Below are positions 23,701-35,800 of a DNA stretch of 60,000 nucleotides, piece by piece. Below the pieces are notes generated by a model. It saw only the letters and a program-made list of their open reading frames with translations, was not told where the DNA came from and did no database searches. A program made the translations under genes and the position numbers. Each line of letters starts with the position of its first letter. Positions within the stretch are counted from its first letter, which is position 1. Source of the DNA: Bugula neritina (Eukaryota; Bryozoa; Gymnolaemata; Cheilostomatida; Bugulidae); the NCBI GenBank assembly GCA_964035545.1, contig OZ037767.1, positions 5,209,680 to 5,269,679 of the forward strand, given 5' to 3'.

Positions 23701-26700
23701 GATACAATAGAAATGAGTAGGTTGAGAGGTATATAACTTATAAGGTAAGTAGGCTAGGAGGTATATTAGCCAGTAGTTTAGCCACAGGTATAATATTGAC
23801 AGGTGATTTAGCTACTGGTAATACTAGCAGATGGTGGCCTAGTAAATACAAAGTCAGTGGTTTGAGTCCAAGCACCAGGCGTGATGTAAGAAAGAGCATC
23901 CAGTCACAAGTGCTCCTTTGTAACAATAAATCCCTTAGCCCGCTTTAAAAAAACTCCAACTATCAGAGATTCTCACAGGGAGAGCAACTATAAACATTCG
24001 TGAGATAATACTAGCAGGTGTTCTATTAACAGGGAATTCAACTTTTATGAATGATTGACATGATGCTGGGATCGTAAATAGAGTGAATAAAAAGCTTGCA
24101 ACAAAAATATGAATGTTTAGATTAATCAACTCTAATGAAACATTAAATGATTAACAAATACAAGGCGTGAAAAGCATAACATCTACATAATATATACAAA
24201 GCTTGATTAAATTGAAACAAATGATAATTTGATGGAAATTAATTTGATGTATTGCTAATGAAATTTTCTTTCACTCACAGGCTTTAATGACTCTGCCATA
24301 ATTTCAGCACCAAGGAATGAGGTGGCATTTTGATCATCAATGTCTGTATCTCCAACTACTTCGTTAGCTTTCAACATGCTGGCAGCTTCTATAACATCAT
24401 AAGAGATCAATGGGCATAGCAACAAGAGGTCAACAGACATAGCAACAAGAGGTCAACAGACATTATAGTAACCAGAAGCAACAGAAACTTCCTCCTGAAC
24501 AAATGTGTTTTAATAATATAAATAATTGAGCAACTTTCAAAGAAGTCGACATCTTGTGCGGTACAGTAGGTACTACATATACTTGAAAATTCAAGTACAA
24601 AATCTCAATTGCACACAAATGCTTTTCCATTTGATCAAGTTGCCTCTATGACTTTTAACAGCACCATTGTTTCATAGCTGTAAGATTTGATGTCTACACA
24701 CACATTTAGTGCTTTTTATATGTTATAACTAAATCCCATTTGCTGGCAGCACCATTATAATCAAAGGTGAAAACTTAAATTTTTGTACAACTGAAATTTC
24801 AATATTAGTAAGGATATTTTAACCAACCTTTTTCCAAATTTGCAGCCTGTTTACTGGATTTAGTTTCCAGCTCTTTATCAATTTCAGTAGAAAGGGTGGT
24901 GATTTCATTGGTCATCATTTCATCAATCTACAAAACAAGAAAAGCTTGCAATTAACGACACTACACTGTTTCAACCTTTACTTATTACCATATAACATTT
25001 GCACCAAATATTTGTTTAAACACTATATCAGACTATCAGTAACAAATCTTGCAGCTCTATAGCTCTACAACACTCTAAATTATTTAAATATATTGAGATG
25101 TTGATGAATGATACAACCACATGTAGTGTAATTGCTTCAATAACTTTATTAGCGCACAAACCTGTTTGAGTTTAGCATCTTTTCTACTTTGAATGAAGGA
25201 GGGTGGGTCAGCCTCTTCCTCAAGATCTATAGTCTGGAACTGGTCTATAGTCAAGGAACCCGAGCCAGTTTCTTCCAACTCATTCAGTCTGTAACAGAAA
25301 TTTATTAAACAGTATATGAAGCAGTATATGATGGATCAAATTGCCACTCAGAATTTTTTTTTAATAATAGAAAGTTGAAGTGTAACCAACTCGAAGCAAA
25401 ATCAAGTTTTGTGCATTAAAATATTCTTGAAAAAATCTAGGAAAATAAAAATGCTTCCTTAATATCAATTACTCTTGTACAATGCCTTAAAATGACGCAT
25501 TTACCCTTTGATAAGATGAAACTATTTTACATGCTGATTTATATGTCCAAGCAGATTCAATAAATCAATGACACAAAAACTTGTAGAAGCCCTTTAAACT
25601 ATCAAACTTATTTTACAAATGACTCTGTACTACGTGAAGTAATATTACAAATGACTCTGTACTACGTGAAGTAATATTACAAATGACTCTGTACTAGGTG
25701 AAGTAATATTTTTACCTTTTCCTTATCGTACTTTCACAGACTTTGACTATTTTTATAATATCTTGTTTCGTCCTACAGAAGTTGTGAACACGTGACGCAA
25801 CCAGCAGAGCGGCACCACAGAGACCTGATGGCCGACGCCCTATTGCCATCCAATCCCGTTTCATTCTGGCCACAAAGCGGATAGCAGTCATGGACACTTG
25901 ATGCAGCTTGTCACCAAATTCCAGCTGATTGGCAAATCTGGGTATCAGAAGAGATGGGTCTACAAAAGCAAATAAAACTGTTTAAACGCTGAATGGCCTG
26001 TTTCACTTCGTATACATTCTAAATTTATATGAATACTAAGCAAATGTTTGCACATAAATGTAAAGTAGGAAAAATTGGATAACATACCAATAGCTGGGAT
26101 TTTTATATTAAATAGCCGAGCAAACTGCAAATATGTTCTACCCAGCTCATACACATTGATATGTAGTACATCGCTGAAATCCAGTAACATATCTGAGAAG
26201 GAGTTAAGAAAGAATATCAAAGTACTGAATCCAGTTGTTAGAAAGCCAGTAGACAACAACATAATACTTGACATAAACTCAACGTTATAGTTTAGATTAA
26301 ACGAACTCTATTATTGTGTTCCGTTAATCATACATGCTACAAAATTCTATTTCAAGTTGTATTTTAAAAGTATTTTAATGAGTTCCAACCTATGAAATAT
26401 CATAATATCACCAGGTTTAAGCCAAAGGTTTATTACAAGTGTTATGTATACTCAATTCTAAATATAAAAGTTGTAAACTATATAAAACTGTAAATGCAAT
26501 AATGAAACTCACTGAATTTTACCAATGAAAGCATACAGAATTATCTGAAAGAAAAGGATACGTGGTGTGCCTTCCGTACGACAAACTAAATATAAACATG
26601 CAGCGATAACTTGTTTCTTCTTTCGACCTTGAGTTTTCTTGAGCATGACGGCTATTTTATAGAAATTACATGCAGTGTCTGCGCAGTGCTGATTGAGTCT

Positions 26701-27798
26701 GAGTTGCGAGGCTAATTCGTTAATAAGCTTCTTCCCTACAAATAGACACGGAAGGTGAAGCATACAAATAGACATGAGAGGTGAAGAAAATGCTCAGAAA
26801 GAAGGAGTGTGATTGGCTTAAGGTATGGTCAGACCTTTCCGGAGAGTTTCTTCTCGAGATTCTCTTCCCATTCCAAGGCGATAACCAGTTCCAGCTCCCA
26901 AAGACAGTCCGACATTTCCACCTAAATTATGCAACAATTTTAAAATTAGAATATTAAATATAAATATGCCTATAAAAATAATAAGATTTCAAATTCTTCA
27001 TTTTAAAGATACTAATAACAACTATAAAACAAATAAACAATAAGTTCATCCAATTTTGAAGTCCAAGTATTGGATATAATTTTAGATTCATTTCCCGAGA
27101 ACTAAAATATCCAATGAAAATAATGAAGATTGTACACATATTTTTAAATGTCACAGAGAATAGTGTTTCTGAAAGTGATTCAAAATACACATATCCAACA
27201 CCACATCCTGGTTGGACTACAAACTAAGAGTTACAACACTTTACAAGGTCACCATTCAGTTTTGCTTCTCTGGAATAATGAAGTGATGGGGCTATTATAT
27301 AATACCAATGGCCAAATAAAAAAGTAAAAACTCACCAATAACTCTAATGAAAAATTTCTCACGAGATAAATATAATACTGTTCAACTAAAAAAAGAAAAA
27401 GAATCTATAATCCAATTGAAAAAGTTTAGCAATTTCAAACTTCTTGGATTTACAACTTGAATCAGTAAAATTACATGTTTTGGACCCTCTTACACTGTCT
27501 GATCTAAAGCGTATGTCTTCTTTATAAGTCAATTACTGTCTTAGCGAGACAATACAATGACCAATATATTACTACAAGGGCTAGATTCAAAAGCACATTA
27601 AAGTAACTGAAAAAAGCGCTTACCTTCAGAGCTTACAAACTGGCCAATTACACTGCTGCCACCACCCGACCCCTCAGCAAACTGAACTTCACTGACAATC
27701 AGTGAATCTTCCAGTACACTACCACAGCCAGTACACACCGAGTGACCCCTCGCTGGATCCTTGTCTACGTCAGTGCCACCACAGTTAGAACAAACCAT
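20783..27798 (-). CDS. BRF1: TFIIIB subunit BRF1 (TFIIB-related factor), 14 exons
   Basis: Coding-order exons: 27624-27798, 26835-26921, 26562-26735, 26088-26192, 25716-25959, 25162-25288, 24828-24927, 24279-24388, 23515-23691, 22787-22961, 22165-22405, 21757-21947, 21119-21199, 20783-20811. The product is 671 aa (human 677). The N-terminal zinc ribbon has Cys3, Cys6, Cys22 and Cys25. Two cyclin-like folds follow ([17 protein letters not shown] in the first; [20 protein letters not shown] and [11 protein letters not shown] in the second), then [11 protein letters not shown]. The C-terminal region has homology blocks [33 protein letters not shown] and [17 protein letters not shown], and an acidic tail ending [11 protein letters not shown]1 with TBP and BDP1 positions RNA polymerase III at tRNA and 5S promoters. 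The donors of exon 2 (GTCTGA) and exon 9 (GTGATT) are atypical; phase supports both. Confidence 0.97.
23264..23514. mobile_element. Foldback (MITE-like) element in BRF1 intron 9
   Basis: The left arm (23264-23353) and the reverse complement of the right arm (about 23421-23514) share CCCNGACACACTT, ATTTATGC, TTAGNTATCATCTACA and CTGTTNGAGGGTTG. Both arm ends begin GTGA. The right end coincides with the donor of BRF1 exon 9 (GTGATTTC on the minus strand). No target duplication could be fixed, so the family is not assigned. Confidence 0.7.
23825..23950 (+). mobile_element. tRNA-derived SINE copy in BRF1 intron 8
   Basis: A-box-like TGGCCTAGTAA and B-box-like GGTTTGAGTCC are followed by AAGAGCATCCAGTCACAAGT and AATCCCTTAGCCCGCTTT. 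The body matches the copy at 19125 and, more weakly, the one at 11385, which defines a small local SINE family. Confidence 0.72.
25614..25707. repeat. 32-bp tandem repeat beside BRF1 exon 5 donor
   Basis: Three units start at 25614, 25646 and 25678 (TACAAATGACTCTGTACTAC then GTGAAGTAATAT), nearly identical. The array stops about 8 bp from the exon 25716-25959 splice donor. Confidence 0.95.
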
Positions 27799-29842
27799 GT
27801 TTAACCAGCAATGTAGGAGATCTGTCAGCTAAAGTGTATAATAAATATTATTGCAACACGACTTTCTTGTTACAAAACATACCATAGCCTATTAATAATG
27901 AGCATTAAGTAGTAAGTATAGCAATAGTAATAGTAATACTGTATCACTAGCTGTATAAGTATAACTAGAGCTATAGCAGTATAAATATAAGTAAACAACT
28001 GGCAACAATGAACAATCATCAATGCCCAAGGCAAAAGCCAAACCTACTTTAACTCTTAGTCTAACGATTTGTGCTAGTAGCAGTAACAGATAATATAAAT
28101 TTAAAATTAAATATCATTATGATTATATCATTATGGTAATATTGGTAATCATTATCATTATGACCATCAATAGTCTGTTGAACTATAAGATTAAGTATAA
28201 CTACAAGTATTAACTTCAAAGTTCAAGTTATGCTACTGATAGTGATTGGGGCCTGATTACATTTACTCATTACTGTAACTGTTAGTGTTACACTTAGTCT
28301 AAGTCTTACACTGTTAGCCAGGCTACGCTAGGACTAGGAGTAGAACTAAAATTCCGAACAGCCATATCAACATCAGTATGTAATAATCATAATGATGATG
28401 ACAATCAATATCATAATGTCAATATAAATAAAAATAAAAATGTGTAACTGTAAGTATTTACCTCTAAGTCTAAGACTAGGACTATTGCTATTAGTATTAG
28501 TATTGGTAGAGGTAAAATCTTACAATACACGAAAATAAAACAAGTTTATGCTTCCTGTTAACATATTTTTATAAATTATCAGGTCAAAATAATCATAATT
28601 GAAATAATTCTTATTGAGAGAACAAATTTTGTTTTGAAATCACATTTAAACTCAACCCTATTACTATTACTATTAGTATTACTACTGCTAGTGCTATTAG
28701 TATTACTATTTGTAATAGTGATACTACTAGCCACTAAGGCCAGCGGAAACAAAATATCGGCAAGAAATGTGTTTTACCTATTTTTCATATTTTTTTTTAA
28801 AGCTAATACTTTGGGATGCGTTACCTACTCTTTCAATAGCTTTGTATTCAAAAGTACAGAACTCAATCTAAGCCAGAAATGCCGCACGCCTGATAGGACA
28901 TTTGATTGGAACATCAATAATGAGTCTAACATCCATTGGACAATTAGGCACGGAGCACGTGGTGCAGTGCTTCATGGTTGGTCTTTGGAAATAAGTCGTA
29001 CAAAACTTCTAACTAATTCTTGAAGCTCTGCGTAGAAAATATAATTTTGTGTAATTGCATTTCTCTTATAAATACCAAATGTAATTATTACTATAATAAT
29101 TAATATTTGTTATAATGAATATATTTATTGTTTCTTACAATTATTAAATTTAATAATAATAATATCACAATATAAATATTATAATTATTCATAATCATAA
29201 TGATTAAATTTAATGATAATCTTAATAATCATAATCATATTCATATTGATAATGATGTCATTTTGTAACACTAACTATGCTGTTCATCAAGGTTTATCAG
29301 TCAATGTTAGCTTAGAAGTATTCAGTGTTGAAAGATTAATGTCAGAAATTATAAGGATAATAAATAATAATATCAATATGGTTTTTATCCAAAATGTGCT
29401 TAAAGTTACTATTAGTGTTAGTGTTAGGACATACCTGATCAAAATTTTGATATTGTTAGTTAGATTATTAGTCTACAAGTACACGCTTATTTTGATGACA
29501 GTTTTTTATTATATTAATTTGCTGCAGTAGACTCAGGCCAATGTTTAGTCTTCCCCAATATAATTCAGTTTTTCTCAAAGCAGGCATCCTATACTTTATA
29601 ATTTGATGGAGCTCACTTGACTGACTTTTTTCACTGGACTAAGAATGAGTTGAATTACAAAAGTATACAAAGGTTTGATGCATTGTTTTTAATAAGTTAG
29701 TTGTTCTGTGTTGTTTGATCAGACATAATAAATAGGAATATTCAAATGAGTTATGCCAGGAAAATTGTTTTGGTGGTCTAATTAATCACTGTATAATTTC
29801 TATTGCATTTAATGATAGGCTTAGTTGAGAAGGTTGCAAAAG
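27799..29842. other. Divergent spacer between BRF1 and MGME1
   Basis: The two genes are transcribed away from each other, so both promoters lie here. Much of 27890-28520 and 29040-29530 is simple-sequence DNA made of ATTATCATTATGA, TAATAAT and TTAGTGTTA-like units, also seen near 19600, 38900 and 52500. The open frames at 28634-29023 and 29213-29530 are Leu/Ile-rich translations of this repeat and are not called as genes. Confidence 0.55.
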
Positions 29843-32800
29843 ATGGGCCGACACACTTCGATATTGTTTCTACTCCGAAAGCCACAGTCATACAGAGTAG
29901 GTACTATGGTTTCCCAGAAGACCATCTCACACTTCACTAGCTTAGGCAAGCTTTGCAGAGTTTTCTCAACAGCAGGTAAAAGTTTATTTAAACATGTTAC
30001 TAAATTATATTTAGTATTTACGTAGTAATGTAATTTTCGTGTATTAGAAGTCATTTTAACAGGCTGCTCTGAAAATATCTTGACTTCTTCAGTTTAACGC
30101 TGTTCTATTCCATGTGAATTTGATGTTGTAGGGTATATTGATCACTCAGTTCTGAGCAGCATTGACCATGCAGCCATTTCTAATACTTCAACAACACCAG
30201 TGTTAGATATAGGATCACATAGAATACCGTCCGTTACCAAAGTGTTGAGTGATACTAAATCAGAAGAAGATAAGTTGGTGCTAGAGAAATGGAAACAGAA
30301 AATGATTTTGAAGTTGGGTTTGTCAGGATTTGAAGAATATCAAAAAGGTGATAATTTTGAAAGTTAAAAATCGTATTTAATTGCTAGAACACACGCTAAT
30401 CTTTGGTTAAATCGAACTTTCAACACCAATATGTACTGGGAACATTAATAAATACCAACAATCTCGATAATGTTGCAGGTCTGTTTCGACGTGGAAGTGC
30501 TCTTCATTCGAACATAGAAAGTCATCTTTTAGGTCGAAGCTATGAATCAACCTCAGAAATTCTTGGATACATGCAAAGTGTTGAACCTCAACTGCAAAAC
30601 TTTCATGACGTGGTAGCTTGCGAGACAAAACTAAACCATGATGCTCTTCGCTACACTGGTGTCATTGATTGTGTCGCTCATCATCGGAGGTAAATAGCAG
30701 TTTTTTTATGCATTACTTTTACTTAATATTTTATCTGAACAGTGTTGTACTTGTAATAAAATGTACTCACTACATATACACGTATGTGTGCGTTTGTGCG
30801 TGCGTGTATAATATTGCACACTATAATTTATAGGTTTAAATTGACTAAGATTTTTACTTGTTTTTTTCAAATCTCACAAAAGCTCTGGCAGGGGACTATT
30901 TGGAAGTTGATTCACATACGAACACCTATTGCATATATGCATGTTGCAGAACAGGGTTGTACATTATTGACTGGAAAACCTCTGAGAGAAAGAAGACAAC
31001 TCTCAGTCAAGTATATGATAATCCTGTACAGGTAGCAGCATACATCGGAATGTGGAATAACCAGAATCCAGATAACAAGGTAATATAACTCCAATCTAAT
31101 GTGTCATCCTATTATTTTATTTGTAGAGATATTTTTTGGTAAGCGATATGGTAACCTTGCTACAAATTGCAAGCAACACTTGGCAAATGGGTTATCACAT
31201 GTCACAGGCTGAATATAAGTTCATTACATGTCGACAATAACGTAGTGTTTTCTTGACACACTTGCATTTCTAGCAGTATGTGATGAATATTTTATGTTTT
31301 TGTTTATCAATGATTAAACAAGTATTTGCAGGTAATCATTGATTAATTAACGTTAACTTTTTGCTGCCTTCAAGTAAAAGTGCTGTCTCAAATCTTGGTT
31401 ATATTCTCAAATAATTTGCTCCAAAATTTTCAGAATGTTGCTTAGGAACAAATCTTTGCGGAGCTACTCCAACTTGTAAGATAGGACTCGACTAAAAAAG
31501 TTCAAAATAAAAATAAAATTAGAGTTATACGTTTGTTTACATTTGTTGCTAAATAAGCAGGAGACTAATTTTGTGCCTTCTGCAAATGACAACAAACCTC
31601 CATGTTTAGTCTTTGGCTGTTAATGAGTCTGCCATTGTTTTTGCTTGGTGTGAAGTAAAACAGTAACCATCACCAACACACCAACTTTTCACTGCCGCAA
31701 TTAAGTAGTAATATAATTTGGCTATCTCAAAACTTTGCACTTGGTAAAGTAAAGTAGGCCTGTTTGTAATAAAACAAAAACATAGCTAAAAAACCATAAG
31801 CTTTAAAGCCATGAATAATTTTTATTAGATTTACTGGGCCAGTGGTAATCCAAATGTTCCCTCCCCCTACCCAAATTTGTGTAGCTCCAAAGCTCATTTT
31901 TGAGTTTACAGTCATACTTCATTTATTATAAATACTGTATAGTTTTAGCATATGTTATGTCCTGTTGCTATCTGTTTCACTTTTATATTTGTGTCACAAA
32001 GCTTTACATAATAATGTGTGATTTAGGCAGGTGTTTAGTTTATCTCATTGGTCTCTCATTTAATATTTTAGGGCTTTACACCCTATAAATTGACTTATGA
32101 AAACCTAGTATTTCAATGCATACATAACATATGTTAAGTCTGCTTTGTAATTTTTTTCCAACTGAGTGACACTCATTGTCAACAAAGTAATATGTTCTAT
32201 ATTGTTTTCTGTCTAAATATAAGCAAATGCAAGCATAATATAATGTGATTTATTTTTAAGATGATGGAATATTTTTATATGATTGGATGAACATTAATAA
32301 CTGCAATGAAAAGGTATGTGATGTGATCACATTCTGTGTTGGTATTCCAAATTCAACTTTTTTCTCATGGAATGTGGTATTTTTGGAATTTGTATGTACA
32401 ATGAGATGAAGTAATAAATTTGATGGTTTCACTAATATCGCTTACAGTCATCTTGTTCTTGTAATTCTCTGCGGTTACACGAATTCTATGCTATTTATTG
32501 CGACGTTATATATTCATTATTCAGCTACCTGCTCTTGTATACCAAAGTGTCTGTGAGTATAACAAGTTTAAGTTTTTAGCTTCATTGAATTGTCTTGTAT
32601 TTTTTAAAGCATTTTCAGTTTGGGTTTTAAAATTGATGGCATGTTATTGCTGCTTTTGTTATATAAATAAAGATATTCATATTGATCATTGCAAAATGAA
32701 ACTGACTTTTGCTGACATCAAAATTTTAGGTAACTTTGCTTGATCTCTCTAAGTAAAGAAGATGTTTGCTTGGATGAGAGATTTGTTCTCATTCAGATAT

Positions 32801-35800
32801 CCCAGTCTACTGACCAGGAAAAGGAATTCAGTGTAAGTTCTTATGCAAATTATTTTCAATCTTATTTACCCAAGCATAGGGGAAAACTATTGCAAATTCA
32901 ACCTTGATACAATTCTGTGACCAATATCTTTTAGACTTTATAAATATTTGTTTGGTGTTCCTTACAAACTGAATGAGCTGTTCTACTTGCAGATTTAAAT
33001 ATTTTGTAATTGTCTAACTATTGGTTGAACATTCATCAGTTTACATGCTATTATTAAAGTTGAAATATTATATAAAGTTAGTTGAAAAATATTTTGCTAC
33101 TTGACACTCTCGTTAAAAAGCTTGAGATTTACTGCATTAAAATACCCTCAACCAAAAACTAAATCTTATTTTGTGCGTTGTAAGTGAATCATGTGAAATC
33201 AATTGACACCTTCATGCAACATTATTGCGACACTGTTTTTTACATCATAGTACATTTTAAAAGGTCCAAATAGTTGAAATTTTTTCTTTACCTTATCCAT
33301 CTTAAGCTTTTAATGATGCAAAAAGCTAGACAAACATAATTGTCTAGCACTCTAACACTTATAATTTTTGTTCAACAAGTTGAATATTAATTACATTAAA
33401 ATAAGGAGTGTGTTTTTGACAAAACTTTCTTCTATGAGTCCTAATACAATTTTTTGGTATATTTTTTAGTGTCATTGACATTTTTTTACCAATTTTTTTT
33501 GCAATAATTTGTATTATAGTTCCACTCCAGTGTAATTGTGCATAATGTGTTCAACCAGGCTTTTTATGTTGCAAAATATATATCGGTTCTAAATTACTCT
33601 GTTGAAACAAGCACTGCCAAATAATAAGGTTAATTGTGCTGATAATGATGGCATATTCTGCTAGTGACATGCATGACTATGTTTTGATTGTCGCTCTTTT
33701 TACTGGAGGAAAGTTCGATGGAATTTTATTTTTCAAGCCCAAGATTTTTTATTATGAAGTGACCTGCCCTTTAGCCACCTGGGCAAGGGGCAGGTCACAA
33801 ATGGCAATTTGAGCAACTTTCAACAGGTCTTACTATGTTTTGCAGGCATGTCCGTGCGCCAGTAGTAATAAAAGACGCGCCTAAACACTCCTCAGGTGAC
33901 GGCAAAGCATCTTGTCGGCTTCTGCCATTTGATGAAAAAGCAAAATGTCATGATCACGGTTGTCGTGAAAAAGATTTTGCTGTAAATAAGTTAACAGCAT
34001 CTAGTACTATAGCTCAACGAAAACCGAAGTTGGCACTACCTGTGAAATCAGGAAAAGTTAATCCAATGCCTGAAGCTGTTGCAAAACCGAGTGTTTCAAA
34101 TGCTAGATCACAGAGTTTAACAGAAGGAACAGTACTTTGTTCCACAAAGGCCAATGCTAAGAATCGTAAAGCTAGTAAAGCTAAAACGAAAAAAAATGTG
34201 TTCCAAAGAACTGCGGAATCATTTCTCAGCCATGTAGCAAGGATACGATTAGCAAGAAAGGGAAATGGAGAATCTCGAAAACTGTATTGTGGTCAGGCAA
34301 ATATGGAGCAAGGTGACATCGAGTTGCAGGTTAGAGGAAAAAAGGCGATTAAAATGGAAAAACCAAATGTGCATCAGATGTCTCGTGCTACAGATGCCAA
34401 GTCTTCGAAAGCACTTTTAGATTTGAATCAATCAGTATTTAAGCCTGTTTCATCAGCTTCAGCAACCTCCGGTGTGGATGTAGCTGCACCTGTTAATGAA
34501 AAGGTTTTTCCAGACCCTTCTAATGATACGGTGCAAGCCTTTGCGGAATCAACACTATTGCCTCCATTCGAAAGTCTCTTAGAAGCTTGTAAGTCTGCAG
34601 ATGTAGTAGAAAACGAGGCTGTGTCACTCACGAGTGAGGTTGTGAATTGTCAGGATGGCTTATGTCTGGATGAAGATGAAACCATTGTGTCTGCGGCAAG
34701 TCAACAATTACCTTCTTTTGATTTACAAAGCACTTCTTCCTTGCCGTCTTGTGCTATCCGGGATCTTTCTGAGGAGACTCCTAATTCTAACCAGCTTCTG
34801 TCTACGAATAAAGTTATCGACATCCCAAATGTGAAATCTGAAAATGTTGAACTCTCTGACTCGGTACCAACAACTCCTTCAAGCTCATCTATATGGGACA
34901 TAACTGTAGGTGGACGTAGCTGTGACAACTCTATCTCCATGGTTGGAAATATGAAAACTCTAATCTCAACATTTGAAGATTTTAATGACTCATCAAACAA
35001 GACAGCTTCTGTTACTCCTTCAGGTCAGTGCTGTGAACCTTCATCCGTTTCATTATGTGACAAAGATCTTCAAACAGTTCCCTCTTCTACCAGCATTGAC
35101 AATCTTTTACATTCTACTGTTTCTCCTGAACGTACGACTTCTATTATTGCCTCTACCACTCTGGACATCCGTCCATCTGATCCTTTATGTAGTGAATCAC
35201 CATTCATTACAAATCCTACTTTGACTACTGATAGTTTGACAAATGATGTCACAGATGAAAGTTCTGTAGTTATATCAAATGCTATTACTGAAACAGCCGT
35301 CTCTAATTTCACAGAAAATGAAACCGAGCAAGCTAAACTATCTGATGAGGACAAGGATGCTTTAAAATTCAGTTCTGTGCCTAGTCTAGCATTTTTGTGT
35401 TTAAGAAAACTGAAGCAAGTCACTGCTTTAAAAACAGGAATGGAACTTACAGTTACCCATATCCCTTCTAAGAAGAACAATAAAATTAGTGAATTTGAAT
35501 CATGCATTGAAGAGAATCTGAGCTCAATAAGATCTACATCCAGCTCAAAGTGTGATAAAGCACCTGAAAATACTGTAGTCACAAGTATACATATTGGTGA
35601 GGATTCTAAAAATGTTGCTTCTTGCTCAATTGACGGTAATCTATTGGCTAAAACCCCTATGCGTGCTAGACCTTCATCTGGTAAGATGAAACAATCTTAT
35701 AGTCAATACAAGTGTCTTGTAATGGACAGTCCATATTTGAAACGCTGTGCTCCTTCTAAAAAAAATAAAGCCAGATATCATAATACTGGTGTGAAGGTTT

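Noticed and set aside
28634-29530. Two Leu/Ile/Val-rich plus-strand frames that resemble membrane proteins
   Set aside because: They translate ATTAGTATTACTA and TAATAAT simple repeats; the hydrophobicity reflects base composition.
34428-35582. Several antisense and shifted frames over the nested gene
   Set aside because: Shadows of the 837-codon frame on the plus strand.
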